Assembly (NCBI GenBank): GCA_947462255.1
Contig: CANHOA010000003.1
Span: 88,891-152,890, forward strand
Reading direction: 5' to 3'
Length of the DNA stretch: 64,000 bases
DNA from: Flavobacteriales bacterium
GTDB lineage: Bacteria > Bacteroidota > Bacteroidia > Flavobacteriales_D > Crocinitomicaceae
Positions 10,301-17,119 of this stretch are shown piece by piece (the first letter of the stretch is position 1; every line of letters begins with the position of its first letter). A program made the position numbers and the translations under genes. The notes beneath the pieces are model-generated. The model had not been told where the DNA came from, searched no databases, and saw nothing but the letters and a program-made list of their open reading frames with translations.

Positions 10301-10407
10301 TAGTACACGGAATATGGATTGTCATATTTCGTCGTTGTTTGCCCAGTTAAATCATTAGTGAGCGAAGCAATAAATGCAGTAAAAAGTATAAAAAGCGTCT
10401 TTTTCAT
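7333..10407 (-). CDS. Large periplasmic tetratricopeptide-repeat protein
   Basis: A 1,024-residue protein with a signal peptide (MKKTLFILF start, cleavage near TGQ) followed almost entirely by TPR-like helical pairs, for example AYYNLGYAYWNKEQLNDAI and ALYNFAVLSFK. There is no lipobox Cys, which argues against the TPR lipoprotein PorW/SprE. The ORF extends three codons upstream to a TTG, but that TTG lies inside an exact -7 promoter box (TAACTTTG, 10414-10421), so the ATG at 10407 is taken as the start. It heads an operon with the barrel and lipid kinase genes. Such proteins usually scaffold envelope complexes; the partner here is probably the coupled barrel. Confidence 0.82.
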   Translation of the reverse strand: MKKTLFILFTAFIASLTNDLTGQTTTKYDNPYSVYYHAEELFEKAQFSAAREEFNTFILSGVKESDPFLSKAYYYKGLSALELFHDDAIALLEAYNVRYPENVNRNVISFKIGNYFFQKEDFENAVVWFEQVSMDAIDTNKKEELLFKHGYSALQQGDRLTALHAFRDVKDGTTQYATPSLYFFSHLSYLNGSLQVSLDGFEKLKVDPAYSGVVPYYIIQIYHKQMRFQDVVNYAPTILDSTSLTDVSDVYHLLGDAHYKLNQYKEAAQYLEIYYQKAKTTREDDYQIAYSLFRTAAYEKAIKYFDRVARIDDSLGQTAMYQIADSYQNLGKLLPARSAFYRASEMTSNVTIQEDALYNFAVLSFKVDINPYDESVKAFENYLRKYPNSKRKQDIYQCLVNVYSNTSNYEKALESLDQLPSIDSRLKAVYQTIAYNYGVDLFQKTKYPEAIASFGLVSKYAIDPQLIALAKYWRADAFYRLEKYTECIAEYKLFLASPASNSLDEKIDAYYNLGYAYWNKEQLNDAIDALQIYLQGNPKNKEKKVDACLKLADAYYTNKQNALAIKYYKEVIDLKSNLTDRATYYLAKSYGYNGQIQLKISTMLDLISSFKDSKYIMNGMYELAQSYKSSSEYDPALTYFRKYLVDYPLSTLVIDCRLEIADIHYKKWEYAQAELDFKMILTEYGNVRDVCAVAVKGLMDVYIAMKVPEKASDLADQYACANVSPDEKENLFYNPALQSYVDSNYTEAIPKFSTYLAKFPAGRYVDETHYFLANSYFKTKDTANAVSQYELYLGGNNGAYAEVAAFRVAAYYYNLKDYVNGIKYYQKLDQIATKASNIFAGKLGLMRCYFLNKQFDEAISYAKIASENSAITTAIRIEESYVQAYGNFSLKRYSDALTHFTWLVKNTNAAITAESRYYLSVIYFQQLELTKAEGEITAILKMKPSYNYWIGRALILKARIDIAHNDYVQAEQNLNSVLDFYPKDLKDGVLDEANELWNELQQLKNPEKIIVNEPEKTIEINQSN

Positions 10408-10413
10408 CAAGAA

Positions 10414-10421
10414 CAAAGTTA
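10414..10421 (-). promoter_or_regulatory. Bacteroidetes -7 box (TAACTTTG) of the TPR operon
   Basis: The minus strand reads TAACTTTG, an exact TAnnTTTG, six bases before the ATG at 10407. A TTG (plus-strand CAA, 10439-10441) lies 17 bases upstream and could be the -33 element. The mRNA should have almost no leader. Confidence 0.6.
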
Positions 10422-10543
10422 CAGCACCACATACCTAGCAACGAAGAAGTCATTAAAAGTTATACACTTAAGCGTGTTAAGATAAAAGTGCGCAAGGTTA
10501 AATAGTAATGATAAGGATATACATCTTTGTAAAAAAAAAAGCA

Positions 10544-11215
10544 GTGGCAAACGTAATTACCCTTTCAAATTCAAAAATATATCAACAAGATCAATTGGTG
10601 TTGGACAATGTTTGGTTGTCTTTGGAAGAAGGAGAATTTGCTTATTTGATTGGAAAAACAGGCAGTGGAAAAAGCAGCTTATTAAAAACGCTTTACGCAG
10701 AAATTCCATTAAAAGAAGGTGAAGGGGTTGTTGCTGGGTTTAATTTAAGAAGGATAACAACTAATGACGCTCCGTTTCTAAGAAGAAAAATTGGAATTGT
10801 TTTTCAAGATTTTCAATTATTAATGGATCGAACGGTTATTCAAAACATGTATTTTGTTTTAGGGGCTACTGGATGGAAGGACAAGGAAAAAATCCATAGC
10901 CGAGCACTTAGTGTTTTGCAGCTCGTTGGCGTTGAGCAAAAAGCAAATGTTTTTCCTCATGCGCTTTCTGGGGGAGAGCAACAACGGGTTTCTATCGCTC
11001 GGGCCATATTAAACAAGCCTCAACTTATTTTAGCAGATGAGCCAACAGGAAATCTTGATCCGGAAACATCGGAAGAAATTATGCAATTATTACTTGCGCT
11101 AGCCAAGGAAGAAAACACGGCGATTTTAATGTCTAGTCACGATATTACCACCATTGAAAAATTTCAAGGTCGCGTGATTAAAATAGAAGACGGCGAATTA
11201 AAAGAATCAGAGTAG
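10544..11215 (+). CDS. ftsE: FtsE-like ABC transporter ATP-binding protein
   Basis: An ABC ATPase of the FtsE type, which with the membrane protein FtsX controls peptidoglycan hydrolases at division. In the 235-residue frame counted from the upstream ATG at 10508, the Walker A is GKTGSGKS at 49-56, the Q-loop Gln is 100, the signature LSGGEQ is at 153-158, the Walker B LILADE ends at 178 and the switch His is 211. I start at GTG 10544, giving 223 residues. Relatives begin a few residues before the first strand, and a near -7 box (CATCTTTG, 10522-10529) lies downstream of that ATG. No ftsX is adjacent. The 3' end overlaps the convergent PhoH gene by 9 bases. Confidence 0.8.
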   Translation: MANVITLSNSKIYQQDQLVLDNVWLSLEEGEFAYLIGKTGSGKSSLLKTLYAEIPLKEGEGVVAGFNLRRITTNDAPFLRRKIGIVFQDFQLLMDRTVIQNMYFVLGATGWKDKEKIHSRALSVLQLVGVEQKANVFPHALSGGEQQRVSIARAILNKPQLILADEPTGNLDPETSEEIMQLLLALAKEENTAILMSSHDITTIEKFQGRVIKIEDGELKESE

Positions 11216-12532
11216 GTCGTTTGCTAAATTTGCCAATTCAGATCGCTCTCCTTTTTCTAATTTAACGTGAGAAAATAGCGCCTGTCCCTTTAGTTTGTCG
11301 ATTAAATAAGCGAGCCCATTACTGTTTTCATCAAGGTATGGAGTGTCAATTTGGTGAACATCACCAGTAAACACAATTTTAGTATTTTCTCCAGCTCTTG
11401 TTATTATGGTTTTAACCTCATGCGGCGTAAGGTTTTGCGCTTCATCAACAATAAACATGATATTAGAAAGGCTTCGCCCACGAATGAAAGCCAAAGGGGT
11501 TATAATTATTTTTCCAGACTCTTGCATTTCAACAATCGCTTTGTGTTTCTTTTCATTTTCTCCAAATTGGGACTTTATAAATTTTAAATTATCCCACAAT
11601 GGCTCCATATACGGGCTTATTTTATCATTCGCATCACCAGGCAAAAAGCCAATGTCTTTATTTGATAGAGGCACAATAGGACGGGCTAGAATAATTTGAT
11701 TAAAAGACTTTTCTTGCTCAAGCGCTGCAGCAAGCGCCAAGAGTGTTTTTCCTGTTCCTGCTACACCTTGTAGTGCTACTAACTTAATATTTGAATTCAG
11801 TAATGCGTTAAAAGCAAAGGCTTGTTCTGCGTTTTTCGGCTTTATGCCATAGACAAACTCTTTCTCAATGCGCTCAATTTGGTCGGTAACATGGTTGTAA
11901 AATGCAAGAGTAGATGATTTCCCGTTTTTTAAAATATAATGACCATTATTTATTTTTTTATCTTTTAATATTCCTTTTTCTGCTGTCCAACCTCGTGTAA
12001 AGATTTCCCTAATGATATCTGAGTCTATCCCCTCAATAGTAGCCGAACTTGTTGAGGTAACATCTTCAACAGTAACTTTTCCTGTTTCATAATCTTCCGC
12101 TAAAACCCCAAGTGCTTTTGCTTTAATCCGAAGGTTAATGTCTTTTGTAACTAATACAATTTCATTTTTCGGTTCTTGTTCTTTTAAAAATAGGGCAGAA
12201 TTAATGATTTTATGATCGTTTTTACCGACAGAATAAATTTTTTCTGCGTCCAATACTTTTGGACTATATTCCATTATAATTTTAAATCCTCCCAAACCGG
12301 TTCCCAATGAAATCCAATCTTGAAGCCCCCCTCCGGCCGATAACTTGTCAATGAAACGAATGACTTCGCGGGCCGAGAAGTTTTTAGTATCATTCCCTAA
12401 TTTAAATTTGTCTAACTCCTCTAACACTGTTATTGGCACAGCAACATTATGGCTTTTAAAGTGTGTAATTGCCTGATGGTCATGTAATAAGACGGATGTG
12501 TCCAATACAAAAATCTTTTTCAATTTTTTCAT
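11207..12532 (-). CDS. PIN domain-PhoH family ATPase
   Basis: A 441-residue two-domain cytoplasmic protein. The N-terminal PIN ribonuclease domain has its acidic cluster in place: D11 (VLDTSVLL), E39 (LEELDKF), D106 (NDHKII) and D131 (TKDINLR). The C-terminal PhoH domain is a P-loop ATPase with Walker A GVAGTGKT at 256-263 and Walker B IMFIVDEAQ. PIN-PhoH proteins are thought to couple ATP-driven RNA unwinding to RNA cleavage. The gene stands alone, convergent with ftsE. No clear -7 box is visible upstream of it. Confidence 0.88.
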   Translation of the reverse strand: MKKLKKIFVLDTSVLLHDHQAITHFKSHNVAVPITVLEELDKFKLGNDTKNFSAREVIRFIDKLSAGGGLQDWISLGTGLGGFKIIMEYSPKVLDAEKIYSVGKNDHKIINSALFLKEQEPKNEIVLVTKDINLRIKAKALGVLAEDYETGKVTVEDVTSTSSATIEGIDSDIIREIFTRGWTAEKGILKDKKINNGHYILKNGKSSTLAFYNHVTDQIERIEKEFVYGIKPKNAEQAFAFNALLNSNIKLVALQGVAGTGKTLLALAAALEQEKSFNQIILARPIVPLSNKDIGFLPGDANDKISPYMEPLWDNLKFIKSQFGENEKKHKAIVEMQESGKIIITPLAFIRGRSLSNIMFIVDEAQNLTPHEVKTIITRAGENTKIVFTGDVHQIDTPYLDENSNGLAYLIDKLKGQALFSHVKLEKGERSELANLANDLL

Positions 12533-12628
12533 TTAGGAATGTTTTAGTGAAAGTAGTTTTTATATATAGGGATCTTTTATCCTTTTGTTGAACTTATCTA
12601 CAAAGGGTTGTTAGCAGTAACATTAAGT

Positions 12629-13519
12629 TTATGGTTTCTTTATAATACTCAAGGCGTCTTCCAATAAAGTGTATTTAAAAACAAAACCAGCCGCTTTGAT
12701 TTTTGCGTTTGACACCCGAATACCTTTCAATATAACGACTGACATTTCGCCAAAAACAGTTTTAATAAGCCATCCAGGAATCCGAATGATAGCGCCCCTC
12801 CTTTCACTTTTTTTCAAAAGGGCTTTCGCAAAATCATAACTTGAGTCATTTCTAGATACAGCGTTAAATGAGCCCTGAGGCCGCTGTTCTATACAAAAAT
12901 CAAAAAGCCGACATAAATCGTCTATATGAATCCATGATAATAATTGTTTTCCATCTCCAAAGAAAGGAAAGAATCGCAACTTTAATAAAGGTTGGAATTT
13001 TTTAAGAAGTCCACCATCGTTTGACAACACCACCGCAATACGAAGTTTAACAACAGGACACTTCTCTAAAAACAAATCACTGGCTTGTTCCCATTCTTGC
13101 ACAAGTTTAGATAAAAAGTCGCTACCGAAGGGCAACGCTTCATTCTTTTCTTCGTGCCCTTCAAAACCGTAGCAGCTAACACCCGATGCGCCAATGTAAT
13201 ACTCTAAACGCTCCATCTTTTTTGCCTTTTCTAATAAAAAGCTTGCCGTTTGGATTCGAGAATCACGAAGCGCTATTTTTCTATTTGTGGTCCAATTTTT
13301 TTCTCCAATTCCTTCACCAGTTAAGTTTATGATTACTTGAACCCCCTCCAATAGAGCACTATCTAGTTCTTTTAACATAGGATTCCAAAAAATATCGCCC
13401 TCTTTTTTCGGATTCCGACTTAAAACATACACAATGTGTCCCTTGTTCCGCAACGTATAGCAAAGTGCGCGCCCGATTAAACCTGATCCTCCTGCTATTA
13501 ATATTATTTTTTGCCCCAT
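12629..13519 (-). CDS. TIGR01777 family epimerase (YfcH-like, SDR superfamily)
   Basis: A 296-residue extended short-chain dehydrogenase/reductase. The nucleotide-binding motif GGSGLIG is near residues 10-16, and YIGASGVSCYG and LSWIHIDDL match the TIGR01777 family, whose usual length is about 295-300. The typical C-terminal DUF1731-like segment (GEMSVVILKGIRVSNAK) is present. Substrate and role are not established for this family. A good -7 box (TATATTTG, 13552-13559) precedes it. The divergent neighbour is an S41 peptidase gene. Confidence 0.85.
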   Translation of the reverse strand: MGQKIILIAGGSGLIGRALCYTLRNKGHIVYVLSRNPKKEGDIFWNPMLKELDSALLEGVQVIINLTGEGIGEKNWTTNRKIALRDSRIQTASFLLEKAKKMERLEYYIGASGVSCYGFEGHEEKNEALPFGSDFLSKLVQEWEQASDLFLEKCPVVKLRIAVVLSNDGGLLKKFQPLLKLRFFPFFGDGKQLLSWIHIDDLCRLFDFCIEQRPQGSFNAVSRNDSSYDFAKALLKKSERRGAIIRIPGWLIKTVFGEMSVVILKGIRVSNAKIKAAGFVFKYTLLEDALSIIKKP

Positions 13520-13551
13520 ACTATATAAACTGTAATTATATCGATAAAATA

Positions 13552-13559
13552 CAAATATA
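13552..13559 (-). promoter_or_regulatory. -7 box (TATATTTG) for the TIGR01777 epimerase gene
   Basis: The minus strand reads TATATTTG, an exact TAnnTTTG, 32 bases before the ATG at 13519. No TTG is evident at the expected -33 distance. Confidence 0.45.
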
Positions 13560-13628
13560 ACATCGCATTGTTTTTGCTAACACGTAAAAGCTAAATAGTT
13601 TAATTAATAACTGTATCAGAATAATAAG

Positions 13629-13643
13629 GGCCTTTCGGGCCCA
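13629..13643. other. Small GC-rich hairpin in the divergent intergenic region
   Basis: GGGCC and GGCCC are separated by a 5-base loop (TTTCG) in otherwise AT-rich DNA between two divergent genes. It is not followed by a T run on the plus strand; on the minus strand TTATTATTC follows. It may insulate the two transcription units. No function is assigned. Confidence 0.35.
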
Positions 13644-13686
13644 AAAAATCATTGTGCTATCAAAGCCGTTTAATCAAGTGCTTTTT

Positions 13687-13694
13687 TATCTTTG
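13687..13694 (+). promoter_or_regulatory. -7 box (TATCTTTG) for the S41-aminotransferase-amidase operon
   Basis: TATCTTTG is an exact TAnnTTTG, 16 bases before ATG 13711. It lies downstream of the alternative GTG at 13654, which rules that GTG out if this promoter is used. Confidence 0.6.
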
Positions 13695-13710
13695 CATAAA
13701 CGAAAGCGCC

Positions 13711-15174
13711 ATGTTGAAGGTCCTGTTCATTCAGTTACTTTTCCTTTTATTGATTACTCCTTCTCAGGCTCAATTTTGCACATCGTTTTTTTTAAAGTCC
13801 AATGTCGACGTAATTAACGACAAAATTTGTCCCGAGTTATTATTAAGTGATCTTCAATTTATCAAAAGGAAACTCGATGAGGTACACCCCTCACTTTACG
13901 CCTATTGTTCAAAAGCATCCTTTGATTCTTCTTATAATGCTTCGATATTGATGGTCAATGAACCTCTTTCCATTTATGATTTTTCGTTATTGGTTTCGGA
14001 TTGGGTGCGCCTTCTAAAGGATTCCCACACCTTTTTAATTCCAAAATATTTAGCATCCTATAAATACAAGCGACGCTATTTTCTACCATTTCGTTTAGTT
14101 GAGATTGATAATAAAATCTTAGTCGAAAAAAGTTGGAAAAACCGAATTCCTAAAGGGAGCGAATTAATATCCTTTGACCAAGTAAACATTAAAAAAACAC
14201 AAGAGTCGTCGTTTCGACTTAGCCCAACAGATGGAGATGTTGCTTCTGCTAGAGAAGAATTTTCAATTGCCCAACTCAATTCTTTATTAAATTTAATGTC
14301 TAGATCTCCCAAAAAAAACATTAAATATGCTTTGCCAGGCCAGGACACGGTATCCGTTGTACTAAAGGCTCCATTGTTTAATCGCTCAAGTAATTTACTA
14401 GAAATTACACCAAAGGAAAAAAACTTGTTTTTAAGTATAAAGGGTTCAAATGCACACCTTGTTATATCATCTTTTAGCCCAAAATCGTACAAAAAATTTA
14501 AAAACAAGCTCACACAAATTTTTAAAGAAATTAAAGATAAGCAGGTCGAATCATTGGTAATTGATCTAAGAAATAATACAGGTGGATTTGTTGGGCTTGA
14601 AGAGTATCTTAGACTTCTGATAGCAAACGACCAATCAAGTACGAAATCGAATTACGTTTATAAGCGAAGTGCACACGATCGTTTTTCCACCTTAAGTTTT
14701 CAGCAAAGGCTTCAATTTAAAAAGATGGGTCGTCATCGAAATTCAAGCGAGGCAATTCGCCGAGAATTGGCTTTTTATCAAAGTCCGTTCGGCACAAGCG
14801 ATACGATTTTAATTACTACTCAACTTAAAAATAAGTACATCCAACCTTACACCGGAAAATGTACCCTCTTAACAAATGGATTAACCATGTCTGCATCCGC
14901 CAATTTTACTGGGTGGTTTAGAAGCGCCAATCGCGGATTAATTGTTGGCACCCCATGCATGGGAACTTCTACAGGCACCTTTGCTAATTCCGCTCAAATC
15001 ACACTGCCTAATACCTTATTATCAATGTCTTTTTCGACATTAAAAATTACGCCGGCATCTTTGAACGCCTTATCATTAGATCCAATTATACCGGACGTTC
15101 TTATTTACCCTACCCAAACACAACTCTTAAATAATATTGATCCTTGCCTTGAGTATTTATTAATTAAACAATAA
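13711..15174 (+). CDS. Secreted S41 family peptidase (IRBP/tricorn-type active site)
   Basis: 487 residues from the ATG at 13711, giving a clean signal peptide (MLKVLFIQLLFLLLI, cleavage after SQA). The longer GTG start at 13654 is rejected because it would add a non-signal extension and lies upstream of the -7 box. The N-terminal LDEVHPSLYAYCSK matches S41 helical regions, and the C-terminal domain has DLRNNTGGF and GLTMSASANFTGW, with the nucleophilic Ser in the SASAN segment. The Lys of the CtpA-type dyad is missing (CMGTSTG where CtpA has a GKG), so it fits the IRBP/tricorn-type branch. No PDZ domain is seen. Its stop overlaps the aminotransferase start by one base. Confidence 0.78.
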   Translation: MLKVLFIQLLFLLLITPSQAQFCTSFFLKSNVDVINDKICPELLLSDLQFIKRKLDEVHPSLYAYCSKASFDSSYNASILMVNEPLSIYDFSLLVSDWVRLLKDSHTFLIPKYLASYKYKRRYFLPFRLVEIDNKILVEKSWKNRIPKGSELISFDQVNIKKTQESSFRLSPTDGDVASAREEFSIAQLNSLLNLMSRSPKKNIKYALPGQDTVSVVLKAPLFNRSSNLLEITPKEKNLFLSIKGSNAHLVISSFSPKSYKKFKNKLTQIFKEIKDKQVESLVIDLRNNTGGFVGLEEYLRLLIANDQSSTKSNYVYKRSAHDRFSTLSFQQRLQFKKMGRHRNSSEAIRRELAFYQSPFGTSDTILITTQLKNKYIQPYTGKCTLLTNGLTMSASANFTGWFRSANRGLIVGTPCMGTSTGTFANSAQITLPNTLLSMSFSTLKITPASLNALSLDPIIPDVLIYPTQTQLLNNIDPCLEYLLIKQ

Positions 15175-16304
15175 TGGAAAGCAAATTACCAACAGTTGGC
15201 CTTACTATTTTTTCAAAAATTTCATTAATGGCTTCGCAGCATCAAGCGATTAACTTAGCACAAGGATTTCCAAATTTTCCGATAGATGAAAAATTACAGC
15301 ACTTAATTACAGAACTTTCTCGCCAAAATCATCACCAATATGCCCCTATGCAAGGTAATGTTTTATTAAGAGAGGCAATTGCCGATACAATTTGGGACAC
15401 TAACAAAATCAAAGTCTGCCCCGAAGAAAACATTCTAATAACTGCCGGAGCAACTCAAGGTATTTTTACAAGCATTCAAGCCCTTGTTAGGCCAGGTGAA
15501 GAAGTAATAATTTTAGACCCTTGCTATGATTGCTATGACGTTCCCATACTTCTTGTTGGCGCAAAACCGGTTCACGTTTCCCTCAATAAGCAGTTTAAGC
15601 CAGATTGGGATAAAATAAAGTCGGCGGTGAGTGCTAAAACAACTATGCTGATAATTAATTCGCCACATAATCCAAGTGGCGTTATGTGGGACAAAGAGGA
15701 CATGTTGATCTTGCTTGAATTAATGGAACAATACCCCAACTTACTTCTCTTGTCCGATGAGGTTTATGAATTTATAACCTTTGAAAAAACACACATTTCC
15801 GCAAGATTTAATGAACTATTGAGAGAAAGAGCCATAATTATTTCGTCGTTTGGCAAAACGTTTCACATAACAGGATGGAAAGTGGGTTATTTAACAGCGC
15901 CAAAAAGGGTCTTGGATGAAATTAAAAAAGTTCATCAATACTTAGTTTTTTCAGTGAATAGTTTGGCTCAAGCAGTTTTAGCTGCGTATCTTCCTCAATC
16001 AAATCCGGAACAATTAGGGGAGTTTTACAAAATAAAACGCGATGCTTTTCGCAATGCACTAGAAGGAAGTAAATTTAATTTATTACCCTGTGAAGGAACC
16101 TATTTCCAATTAGCATCCTTTGCTTCAATAAGTGAGCAATCAGACGTTCAATTTTGCGAAGAGTTAATTAAAAATCATGGTGTTGCAGCAATACCGATTT
16201 CCGTTTTTTACGCTGATAAAAAGGATGATAAATTAATTCGATTCTGTTTTGCTAAAGATTCTCTTACTCTTCAACAAGCCACCTTGAAATTATGCGCGAT
16301 TTAA
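15174..16304 (+). CDS. Pyridoxal-phosphate aminotransferase, YbdL (methionine aminotransferase) type
   Basis: A 376-residue class I/II aminotransferase. The PLP lysine is K228 in SSFGKTFHITGWKVG. N166 (NSPHNPSG) and D195 (SDEVYE) are the cofactor ring contacts, and the C-terminal carboxylate-binding Arg is in LIRFCFAK. Overall sequence and length match YbdL, which transaminates methionine, Phe, Tyr and related residues, with glutamine as amino donor for 2-oxo-4-methylthiobutyrate. It overlaps the next gene, a YafV-type omega-amidase, by 13 bases. This supports a joint role in methionine salvage: glutamine transamination gives 2-oxoglutaramate, which the amidase removes. Confidence 0.87.
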   Translation: MESKLPTVGLTIFSKISLMASQHQAINLAQGFPNFPIDEKLQHLITELSRQNHHQYAPMQGNVLLREAIADTIWDTNKIKVCPEENILITAGATQGIFTSIQALVRPGEEVIILDPCYDCYDVPILLVGAKPVHVSLNKQFKPDWDKIKSAVSAKTTMLIINSPHNPSGVMWDKEDMLILLELMEQYPNLLLLSDEVYEFITFEKTHISARFNELLRERAIIISSFGKTFHITGWKVGYLTAPKRVLDEIKKVHQYLVFSVNSLAQAVLAAYLPQSNPEQLGEFYKIKRDAFRNALEGSKFNLLPCEGTYFQLASFASISEQSDVQFCEELIKNHGVAAIPISVFYADKKDDKLIRFCFAKDSLTLQQATLKLCAI

Positions 16305-17083
16305 CTATTACTTTAGTACAAATAGACCAAGCATGGGAAAATAAAAGGCAAAATATTGCCTTAATAAATGACCTGCTTTCAAGCGATTTTAAAACAGACT
16401 TAATTCTCCTTCCCGAAATGTTTAATACTGCCTTTAGTATGAATGCAATTGAACTTTCAGAAGACATTGAAAATTCGGAAAGCATCCAGCAATTAAAGAA
16501 TTGGTCCAGGCAAAAAAATGCAGCAATTTATACTTCTTTGATGATTAAAGAGGCAGATAAGTTTTACAATAGGGGATGTTTTGTTTATCCTGATGGGAAA
16601 ATTTACTATTATGATAAGCGAAAACTATTTACACTTGGCGGAGAGGAGTTGGTTTTTACTGCAGGTCAAAAAGAGCAAATAGTGAGCTATCTTGGTTGGC
16701 GTATTAATTTGCAAATTTGTTATGATTTACGTTTTTCTGAATGTGTAAATAATACCATAGATGAGTATGGAAATTCAAAATTTGACCTATTGATATACGT
16801 GGCAAACTGGCCGGAAAAACGCATATTGCATTGGGAAACCTTGCTTCGTGCCCGCGCTATAGAACACCAATGCTTCGTTGTTGGAGTTAATAGGATCGGA
16901 AAGGATGGAAATGGGCTTCAATATTCTGGGCAATCAATGATAATAGAATACAGCGGGAAATCAATGCTAACACTTAATCAAGAACATGAAAACGTAAAAT
17001 CGCTAAGTTTATCAAAAAGGGCACTGTGTTCCTATAGAGAAGAATTACCTTTTTTGAGAGATAAAGGCTTGGATAAGAACTAA
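16292..17083 (+). CDS. Nitrilase-family omega-amidase, YafV type
   Basis: A 263-residue carbon-nitrogen hydrolase. The nitrilase triad is visible: Glu42 in LLPEMF, Lys109 in YYDKRKLF and Cys143 in LQICYDLRF. The sequence pattern is that of YafV, which hydrolyses 2-oxoglutaramate (and 2-oxosuccinamate) to the keto acid and ammonia. The start overlaps the aminotransferase end by 13 bases, so translation is coupled. The pair completes glutamine-dependent methionine regeneration, making the otherwise reversible transamination one-way. It is followed by 36 bases of A-rich DNA containing the next promoter. Confidence 0.87.
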   Translation: MRDLTITLVQIDQAWENKRQNIALINDLLSSDFKTDLILLPEMFNTAFSMNAIELSEDIENSESIQQLKNWSRQKNAAIYTSLMIKEADKFYNRGCFVYPDGKIYYYDKRKLFTLGGEELVFTAGQKEQIVSYLGWRINLQICYDLRFSECVNNTIDEYGNSKFDLLIYVANWPEKRILHWETLLRARAIEHQCFVVGVNRIGKDGNGLQYSGQSMIIEYSGKSMLTLNQEHENVKSLSLSKRALCSYREELPFLRDKGLDKN

Positions 17084-17099
17084 AAAAAATCTATTTTTG
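17069..17099 (+). promoter_or_regulatory. Complete Bacteroidetes promoter (TTG-N20-TATTTTTG) for a T9SS cargo gene
   Basis: TTG at 17069-17071 and an exact -7 box TATTTTTG at 17092-17099 are 20 bases apart, the best two-part match in the window. The ATG is 20 bases downstream with an A-rich leader. The -33 element lies inside the end of the amidase gene. Confidence 0.65.
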
Positions 17100-17119
17100 A
17101 GAAAAAAAAATAAAAAACT

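Noticed and set aside
7333-10407. PorW/SprE T9SS lipoprotein
   Set aside because: No lipobox Cys after the signal peptide, and the length and context (barrel, lipid kinase) differ.
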